Positions 59,083 to 64,000 of a stretch of 64,000 nucleotides of DNA are shown in pieces. A program made the translations under genes and the position numbers. The stretch lies in contig CAZMDA010000006.1 in assembly GCA_964564865.1 (NCBI GenBank), forward strand, positions 1 to 64,000, given 5' to 3'. This DNA is from RBG-16-66-20 sp964564865 (GTDB taxonomy: Bacteria; Pseudomonadota; Gammaproteobacteria; Burkholderiales; SG8-39). Below the pieces are notes generated by a model. It was not told where the DNA came from. It saw nothing but the letters and a program-made list of their open reading frames with translations, and searched no databases. Numbering within the stretch: the first letter of the stretch is position 1; every line of letters starts with the position of its first letter.

Positions 59083-59763
59083 TCAGCGCCCCGGATTGGC
59101 GGCGAGGAAGCTGGTGACGTTGGCCTTGTGCCGCACGATGACGTCGTCGATGTTCTGCCCGGCCTGGTAGGGCGTGGAGAAGTAGTAGAACACCAGCCGG
59201 CCCTTGACTACCGTCGACGCGAACACGGTGAGGCGCGAGATTTCGCTCCCCTGTTCCGGCCGGATCTTGAGCAGCGCCCCGGCGTAGCAGGCCTGCGCGT
59301 CCTCGGCGAGCACGCCGAGGAACCGGGTCTCGTTGAGCTTGACCGAGGCAGCCGCCTGCGCCAGGCGCTGGTTGGCCTCCCCCGGCAGCCTGGACATCAG
59401 GTCGCCGCCCTGCGCACGCAGCACCTTGCACAGCTCGCGCACCGCGCCTTGCGGGTCCTTCGAATGGTCCTCGCCCTGGTGCTGGGTCTGGAACTGCGCG
59501 CTGTCGAGAAGCAGCGGCAGCTTGCCCGCGCGCCAGTCGGTGAGCTGCCGGCAGTTGGCGGTCATCGCCAGCAGCCGGTTGCCGGGCGGGATGGCGGTGC
59601 GCACCGCCTGGAGGGCGCGGCTGTCGGCCGGCTGGCTGTCGGCGAGCACGCAGTGCCCGACGGGCGGCGTAAGACGGATCTGCGCGTTGCCGATGACCAC
59701 GTCCTGCGCCTGCGCCGGAAGGGCGATGAGGGCGGCGACGGCGACCAGGCGCGCGCCGCTCAC
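59083..59763 (-). CDS. Secreted protein of unknown function (226 residues)
   Basis: GTG 59763 overlaps the stop of the DUF4124 gene (GTGA) and starts a short signal peptide (VSGARLVAVAALIALPAQAQ). The mature part begins DVVIGNAQIRLTPPVGHCVL and has four or five Cys (VGHCVL, TANCRQL, RELCKVL, QACYAG), possibly disulfide-bonded in the periplasm. The C-terminal half has a beta-rich stretch (LTVFASTVVKGRLVFYYFST). I do not recognise a family. Co-translation with the DUF4124 protein suggests a shared envelope role. Confidence 0.7.
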   Translation of the reverse strand: MSGARLVAVAALIALPAQAQDVVIGNAQIRLTPPVGHCVLADSQPADSRALQAVRTAIPPGNRLLAMTANCRQLTDWRAGKLPLLLDSAQFQTQHQGEDHSKDPQGAVRELCKVLRAQGGDLMSRLPGEANQRLAQAAASVKLNETRFLGVLAEDAQACYAGALLKIRPEQGSEISRLTVFASTVVKGRLVFYYFSTPYQAGQNIDDVIVRHKANVTSFLAANPGR

Positions 59764-60131
59764 TTCTTGTCGTCTTCCTCGGGCTTTTCGTTGCAGCGGG
59801 TCACCGGGCCCTTGGGCGTCTGCACCACGAAGCAGCGCCGCTCCGGCTCCTTCTTCTTCTCCGGTTCGGCCGCCATGGGCGCGGGCTTGGGCGCGGGCTT
59901 CGCCGCCTGCGACGGCGACGGCTTCGGCTGCGGCGGGGGCTTGTAGGCCGGCGCGACGTTCACCTTTTCCTGCACCTCGCCGGCCGAAATGAGGCCGATC
60001 GCGGCGCAGTCCTGGCTGGAGTAGGTGATCCGGCCGGCGGCGTCCTTGCACTTGTACATCTGCGCGCCGGCCGGCAGGCCGAAGCCCAGCAGGAGCGCGG
60101 CAAGGAGTGCGCGCGATGTCATGCGGGGCAT
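59760..60131 (-). CDS. DUF4124 domain protein, secreted
   Basis: A 123-residue protein with a signal peptide (ALLAALLLGFGLPAGA) and the DUF4124 signature QMYKCKDAAGRITYSSQDC at residues 24-42. A long Pro/Lys/Ala-rich linker (PPPQPKPSPSQAAKPAPKPA) leads to a small CFVVQTPKGPVTRC tail with two Cys and a charged end. Such proteins are common in beta- and gammaproteobacteria and have no known function. The stop is coupled to the next gene. Confidence 0.85.
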   Translation of the reverse strand: MPRMTSRALLAALLLGFGLPAGAQMYKCKDAAGRITYSSQDCAAIGLISAGEVQEKVNVAPAYKPPPQPKPSPSQAAKPAPKPAPMAAEPEKKKEPERRCFVVQTPKGPVTRCNEKPEEDDKK

Positions 60132-60146
60132 TCTACGCCCGGAGCC

Positions 60147-61703
60147 TCAGGAACTGCAGGACAGCGCCGAGCAGCCCGCGCGGTTGCGCGCCCACTCCGG
60201 GCGCCGCGCGGCCAGGTCGTCCTCCCCGGGTTGCTCGTCGAAGGGCCGCCGCAGCACCCGCATCAGGCGCTCCAGCACCGAGGCATCCCCGCCGGCGAGC
60301 GCGTCGATCGCCTGCTGCGCGAGGTAGTTGCGGAACACGTACTTCGGATTGGCCGCGTTCATGCGCTCGAGGCGGCCGGGCTCGTCCTTCGACCGGGCCG
60401 CATAGCGCGCGAGCCATGCCTGCAGCCGCTCGCGCGGCAGGTCCTCGCCGTAGTAGGCGTCCCGCAGCGATTCCAGCGTGGGCTCCGCGAGCTTGCGGAA
60501 GAAGATGGTGAAGTCGGTTTCCGCCATGCCCAGCACCTCGAACAGGTCCGTGACCAGTTCCTCGTCCCCCGGCTGGTCGAGCGCGGCGAGGCCCAGCTTC
60601 GCGGCGAGCGCCCGGGACCAGGCCTGGCTGAAGGTCTCGGCATACAGGGCGAGGCCTTCGCCGAGCGGCTCCGCCCTGGGCAGCAGCGGCGCCAGCGCCT
60701 CGGCCAGGCGCGCCAGGTTCCACTGCGCGATGTGCGGCTGGTTGCCGTAGCAGTAGCGCCGGCCCTCGGCGTCGGTGGTGTTCGGCGTCCACGCCAGGTC
60801 ATAGCCTTCCAGCCAGCCGTAGGGGCCGTAGTCGATGGTGAGGCCGAGGATGGACATGTTGTCCGTGTTCATCACGCCGTGCACGAACCCGAGGCGCATC
60901 CAGTCGGCCATCAGCAATCCGGTGCGGCGGCAGACCTCGCGGAACCAGTCCTCGATCGACTCGATGCCGGGGAAGTGCTCGCGCATGACGTGATCGGCGA
61001 GCAGCTTCAGCTCGTCGAGTTCCTTCGCCGCCGCCAGGATCTGGAAATTGCCGAAGCGCACGAAGGAGGGCGCCACGCGGCACACCACGGCGCCGGGCTC
61101 GGGCTCCGGGTTGCCGTCGTAGAACATGTCGCGCACCACCGGCTCGCCGGTGGCGGCGAGGCTGAGCGCCCGTGTGGTGGGCACGCCCAGCCAGTGCATC
61201 GCCTCGCTGCACAGGAACTCCCGCAGCGAGGAGCGCAGCACCGCGCGCCCGTCCGCCGTGCGCGAGTAGGGCGTGCGGCCCGCGCCCTTCAGCTGCAGCT
61301 CCTGGCGCGTGCCGTCGCCAGCGAGCAGTTCGGCGAGCGTGATGGCGCGGCCGTCGCCCAGCTGGCCCGCCCAATGGCCGAACTGGTGGCCGCCGTAGCG
61401 CGCGGCGTAGGGCTCCATGCCGGGTAGCAGGCGGTTGCCTGCGAACACTTCCGCCATCGGGCCTTCGGGCGCGGGGCGCGCAATGCCCAGCCGCGCGCCG
61501 AGCTCGTCCGACCACGCAAGCAGGCGCGGCGCGGCAACCGGCGTGGGCTCCACCCGGGTGTAGAGGGCGTTGCTGACCCGGCGCGGGACGTTGGTGAGGA
61601 CCGGGTCGCCGGGCAGCGCGCGCACGAAGCGGTTGTCGAAGCGCAACGGCGTACCCGGGCCCCGGTCTCGGGTATCATTGCGCCCCTCGATTACCTGGTC
61701 CAT
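60147..61703 (-). CDS. selO: Protein adenylyltransferase SelO (YdiU/UPF0061)
   Basis: A 518-residue pseudokinase-fold enzyme that transfers AMP to protein Ser, Thr or Tyr residues, linked to redox homeostasis. Conserved blocks: YGGHQFGHWAGQLGDGRAIT, QLKGAGRTPYSRTADGRAVL, SSLREFLCSEAMHWLGVPTT, HGVMNTDNMSILGLTIDYGP (catalytic and metal-binding Asn/Asp) and YCYGNQPHIAQWNLARLAEA. The C-terminus ends SCSS; the Cys three residues from the end is where eukaryotic SELENOO has selenocysteine. A 57-codon gene starts 14 bases away on the other strand. Confidence 0.95.
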   Translation of the reverse strand: MDQVIEGRNDTRDRGPGTPLRFDNRFVRALPGDPVLTNVPRRVSNALYTRVEPTPVAAPRLLAWSDELGARLGIARPAPEGPMAEVFAGNRLLPGMEPYAARYGGHQFGHWAGQLGDGRAITLAELLAGDGTRQELQLKGAGRTPYSRTADGRAVLRSSLREFLCSEAMHWLGVPTTRALSLAATGEPVVRDMFYDGNPEPEPGAVVCRVAPSFVRFGNFQILAAAKELDELKLLADHVMREHFPGIESIEDWFREVCRRTGLLMADWMRLGFVHGVMNTDNMSILGLTIDYGPYGWLEGYDLAWTPNTTDAEGRRYCYGNQPHIAQWNLARLAEALAPLLPRAEPLGEGLALYAETFSQAWSRALAAKLGLAALDQPGDEELVTDLFEVLGMAETDFTIFFRKLAEPTLESLRDAYYGEDLPRERLQAWLARYAARSKDEPGRLERMNAANPKYVFRNYLAQQAIDALAGGDASVLERLMRVLRRPFDEQPGEDDLAARRPEWARNRAGCSALSCSS

Positions 61704-61717
61704 AAGGCAGAGTATCC

Positions 61718-61891
61718 ATGAAACGCAAATACGGCGCAGCCCGCGCCAACGAATCCGAGGCCGAGCGCATGATGCGCGAGCGCGCCAAGGAACGGGGCGA
61801 CAACAGCAAGAACTACGGCTCGGAACTGCGCAAGGGCGCGGTCTCGCGCGGCAAGCACCGCAGCCGCGCCGCGCGCAAGGGGCTGGGCTAG
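61718..61891 (+). CDS. Small basic protein (57 residues)
   Basis: A short ORF starting MKRKYGAARANESEAERMMR and ending SRAARKGLG, very rich in Arg, Lys, Glu and Ser. It has a GC-rich codon pattern and a possible AAGG-type ribosome site (AAGGCAGAG) upstream. It is divergent from selO by 14 bases, and its stop overlaps the convergent MFS stop by 4 bases. I do not recognise a family with certainty. The amphipathic charged helix and basic tail suggest RNA, ribosome or nucleoid binding (inference). Confidence 0.6.
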   Translation: MKRKYGAARANESEAERMMRERAKERGDNSKNYGSELRKGAVSRGKHRSRAARKGLG

Positions 61892-63399
61892 GCCCTGCCC
61901 GCCGCGCGCACGCGCGGCAACAGCAGCAGCAACGGCAGCGCCAGCAGCGCCGCCATCCCCAGCCAGCGGAAGTCGGCTGCGTAGCCGATCATCGCCGCCT
62001 GCAGCTCCACCTGCTGCTGCAGCCGGGCCAGCCCGGCGAACGATTCCAGGTCCCAGTAGCGGGCGACATCGGCGAAGCGCAGCGCCTCGTTGTAAGGCGT
62101 CACATGCTCCACCAGCCCGGCGCGCGCGGTCGCCGCCGAGCGCGTCAGCATGGTCAGGGCGATGGACACGCCGATGCTCGAGGCCACCGAGCGCACCAGG
62201 TTCAGCACCGAGGCGGCCTCGGTCCGGCGCGAGGCGTCCAGTTCGCTGAAGACCACCGCCTGCAGCGGCACCCAGACGATCCCCGCGCCGATACCCTGCA
62301 GGAACCCGGTCCAGATGATCGGCCAGGGACCGACCTCCAGGGTCCAGGTCGACATCTCCCAGCCGGCGATCGCGAGGCAGGCAAAGCCAAAGCCGATCAG
62401 GATCCGGGGGCCGAGCACGGTGGTGAGCAGGCTCCCGGCGAACATCGACAGCAGCAGGCCCAGCCCGCGCGGGGACTGCAGCAATCCGATGGTGTCCACC
62501 GGCATGCCGCGCAGTTCCTGCATGAACGGGGGCATCAGCACCATCGGCGGCACGGTAATCATGCCGTAGAGGAAGACGAAGGCCAGGCCGAGCGCGAAGC
62601 CGCGCGCCAGCAGCAGGCGCGGGTCGAGGAAGGGCGCGCGCGTGGTCAGGCTGTGCGCGATGAACAGGTACAGGCCCAGCACGGCGAGGCCGGCCTGGAT
62701 GAGGATCTCCGGGGCCTCGAACCAGGCCTGGCGCTCGCCGCGATCGAGCATCATCTGCAGCGCGCCCACGCCCAGCGCCAGGGTGAGGAAGCCGAACCAG
62801 TCCAGGCGCCGGCCCGGGTCGCGCTTCGTTTCGGGCAGGAAGGCGAGCACGCCGGCGAGCGCCACCAGCCCGATGGGCACGTTGATGAAGAAAATCCAGC
62901 GCCAGCCGAGCGCCTCGGTGAGGTAGCCGCCCAGCGTCGGCCCGATGACCGGCCCGAACACCGACCCCATGCCCCAGAAGCCCATCATGCGGGCGTGCTT
63001 CTCCGGCGGGTAGGTGTCCAGCACCGCCGCCTGCGACAGGGGCACGAGGAAGGCACCGCAGGCGCCCTGCAGGATGCGCGCCGCCACCTCGGCCTGCAGC
63101 GAGTCGGCGAGGCCGCACCAGGCCGAGGCGAGCACAAAGCCGGACACCGCGGCGACGAACACGCGCTTGCGGCCGAAGCGCTGGCTCATGAAGTTCGCGG
63201 TCGGGATCATGACCGCGGAGGCGACGATGTAGGAGGTGATCACCCAGGAGATCTGGTCCTGGGTGGCGGAGAAGGTGCCCTGCATGTGCGGCAGCGCCAC
63301 CGCCGCGATGGTCCAGTCGATGGAGTAGATCATCGTCGCCAGGATCACCGACGCCGAAGCGAGCGCCGGGTGATTGGCAGGAACGGCGATGCCGCTCAC
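61888..63399 (-). CDS. DHA2-family MFS drug efflux pump (EmrB/QacA type)
   Basis: A 503-residue inner-membrane antiporter with about 14 helices. Seen: ASASVILATMIYSIDWTIAA, WVITSYIVASAVMIPTANFM, AARILQGACGAFLVPLSQAA, MMGFWGMGSVFGPVIGPTLG (motif C of drug antiporters), WRWIFFINVPIGLVAL and FSELDASRRTEAASVLNLVR. The start overlaps the stop of the HlyD-type gene upstream (ATGA), so the two form an EmrAB-like tripartite pump with an outer-membrane protein encoded elsewhere. Confidence 0.95.
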   Translation of the reverse strand: MSGIAVPANHPALASASVILATMIYSIDWTIAAVALPHMQGTFSATQDQISWVITSYIVASAVMIPTANFMSQRFGRKRVFVAAVSGFVLASAWCGLADSLQAEVAARILQGACGAFLVPLSQAAVLDTYPPEKHARMMGFWGMGSVFGPVIGPTLGGYLTEALGWRWIFFINVPIGLVALAGVLAFLPETKRDPGRRLDWFGFLTLALGVGALQMMLDRGERQAWFEAPEILIQAGLAVLGLYLFIAHSLTTRAPFLDPRLLLARGFALGLAFVFLYGMITVPPMVLMPPFMQELRGMPVDTIGLLQSPRGLGLLLSMFAGSLLTTVLGPRILIGFGFACLAIAGWEMSTWTLEVGPWPIIWTGFLQGIGAGIVWVPLQAVVFSELDASRRTEAASVLNLVRSVASSIGVSIALTMLTRSAATARAGLVEHVTPYNEALRFADVARYWDLESFAGLARLQQQVELQAAMIGYAADFRWLGMAALLALPLLLLLPRVRAAGRA

Positions 63400-64000
63400 T
63401 TCGTGTTTTCTTGCGCGCTCGCCGAAGAGAACATCCGACGCAGGACGTCGGTCGCGCTGCGCTCGCGGCCGGTGTCCACCGACACCGACACCGTCATGCC
63501 GGCGCGCAGTGGCGGGCGCGAGCGGTCCGCGCGCTCGGCCTCATCCACGGCGATGCGCACCGGGACCCGCTGCACCACCTTGACCCAGTTGCCGGTGGCG
63601 TTCTGCGGCGGCAGCACCGCGAACTCCGCGCCGGTGGCCGGCGCGATGGCGGCGACGCGCGCCTTCCAGCGCACCCCGGGATAGGCGTCCAGGGTGAAGG
63701 ACACCGGCTGGCCCTCGCGCATGTCGGTAAGCTGGGTTTCTTTGAAGTTGGCCTCGATCCACAGTCCGCCGTCGTCCACCAGGCTGAACACCGGGTCGCC
63801 CCGCTCGACGTAGGCGCCGGGCCGGAGCCTGACGTTGCTGAGCACGCCGGCCGCCGGCGCCGCGACCTGGGTGCGCGCCAGGTCCAGGCGCGCCGCTTCG
63901 AGCGCGCTCAGAGCCTGCTGGAAGCGCGGATGGCGCTCGGCCGGGGCATCGGACTTGCCGTCCAGGCCCGCCAGCGCGCGGTTGGCGCGCTCGCGCAGCG
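63396..64000 (-). CDS. HlyD/EmrA-family periplasmic adaptor (5' end outside window)
   Basis: The frame runs off the window end, so about 200 C-terminal residues are visible. They contain the end of the coiled-coil hairpin (HPRFQQALSALEAARLDLAR), lipoyl-domain strand VAAPAAGVLSNVRLRPGAYV and the beta-barrel segment LWIEANFKETQLTDMREGQP, then APATGAEFAVLPPQNATGNW and VKVVQRVPVRI, a signature of EmrA-type adaptors. It is coupled to the MFS gene and links it to an outer-membrane channel. Confidence 0.93.
   Translation of the reverse strand, partial: LRERANRALAGLDGKSDAPAERHPRFQQALSALEAARLDLARTQVAAPAAGVLSNVRLRPGAYVERGDPVFSLVDDGGLWIEANFKETQLTDMREGQPVSFTLDAYPGVRWKARVAAIAPATGAEFAVLPPQNATGNWVKVVQRVPVRIAVDEAERADRSRPPLRAGMTVSVSVDTGRERSATDVLRRMFSSASAQENTK

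Overview
The window is GC-rich chromosomal DNA with strong third-position GC, dense genes and many 1-4 nt stop/start overlaps. It most resembles a betaproteobacterium of the Burkholderiales type. The main signs are six TctC/Bug-type solute-binding proteins, the pairing of lysC with a tRNA-Ser(GCU) nearby, and a large stock of small catabolic operons. No phage, insertion sequence, rRNA or CRISPR array is visible. This placement is inference from gene content; no search was run.

Layout. 1-2440: 3' end of lysC, a secreted alkaline-phosphatase-like hydrolase, and tRNA-Ser. 2600-5590: a TctC protein, an amidohydrolase and a gene-poor stretch holding the remnant of a nitronate monooxygenase. 5592-8524: an ornithine-cyclodeaminase-like gene, a TctC gene and an aldo/keto reductase. 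8559-15860 (minus): one tight operon of a GntR regulator, an ABC uptake system, a RidA protein, a FAD amine oxidase, an MBL hydrolase and a DadA-like dehydrogenase, which reads as import and oxidative deamination of an amine or amino acid. 15944-17282: a lipocalin-like gene and a pirin. 17317-19546: NTF2-like protein, dienelactone hydrolase and SDR. 19605-25437: a Glu/Leu/Phe/Val dehydrogenase, a three-gene 2-oxoacid:ferredoxin oxidoreductase and an AidB-type acyl-CoA dehydrogenase, behind an FNR-like box. 25564-30176: an aromatic operon (Rieske oxygenase, TctC, lone PcaH-like intradiol dioxygenase, LigI-like hydrolase, SDR).

30246-36465: two paralogous ferritin-like diiron proteins, one with an altered metal site, diverge from a 97-aa protein, a SAM methyltransferase and a complete TRAP transporter. 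This is the least familiar assembly here. 36462-48650: two divergent operons share a control region with a perfect palindrome. The minus arm is LysR, COG0523 GTPase, hydantoinase-like amidohydrolase, old-yellow-enzyme reductase and epimerase. The plus arm is an isochorismatase-like amidase, a 2-hydroxyacid dehydrogenase, two TctC proteins, a hydantoin-racemase-like protein and an MmgE/PrpD protein. Together they suggest breakdown of a hydantoin or N-carbamoyl type compound.

48637-64000: housekeeping and stress genes. These are another TctC, a DMT exporter, katG, a CPA2 antiporter, a flavin reductase with a split chromate transporter, two small dimeric-barrel proteins, tRNA-Arg with a clear promoter and terminator, a Cys-rich flavodoxin-like protein, an FkbM methyltransferase, two small secreted proteins, selO with a tiny divergent basic gene, and an EmrAB-like pump cut by the window end.

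A recurrent oddity is that several gaps between converging genes hold perfect palindromes (14, 16, 22 and 26 bp) without a T-tract.
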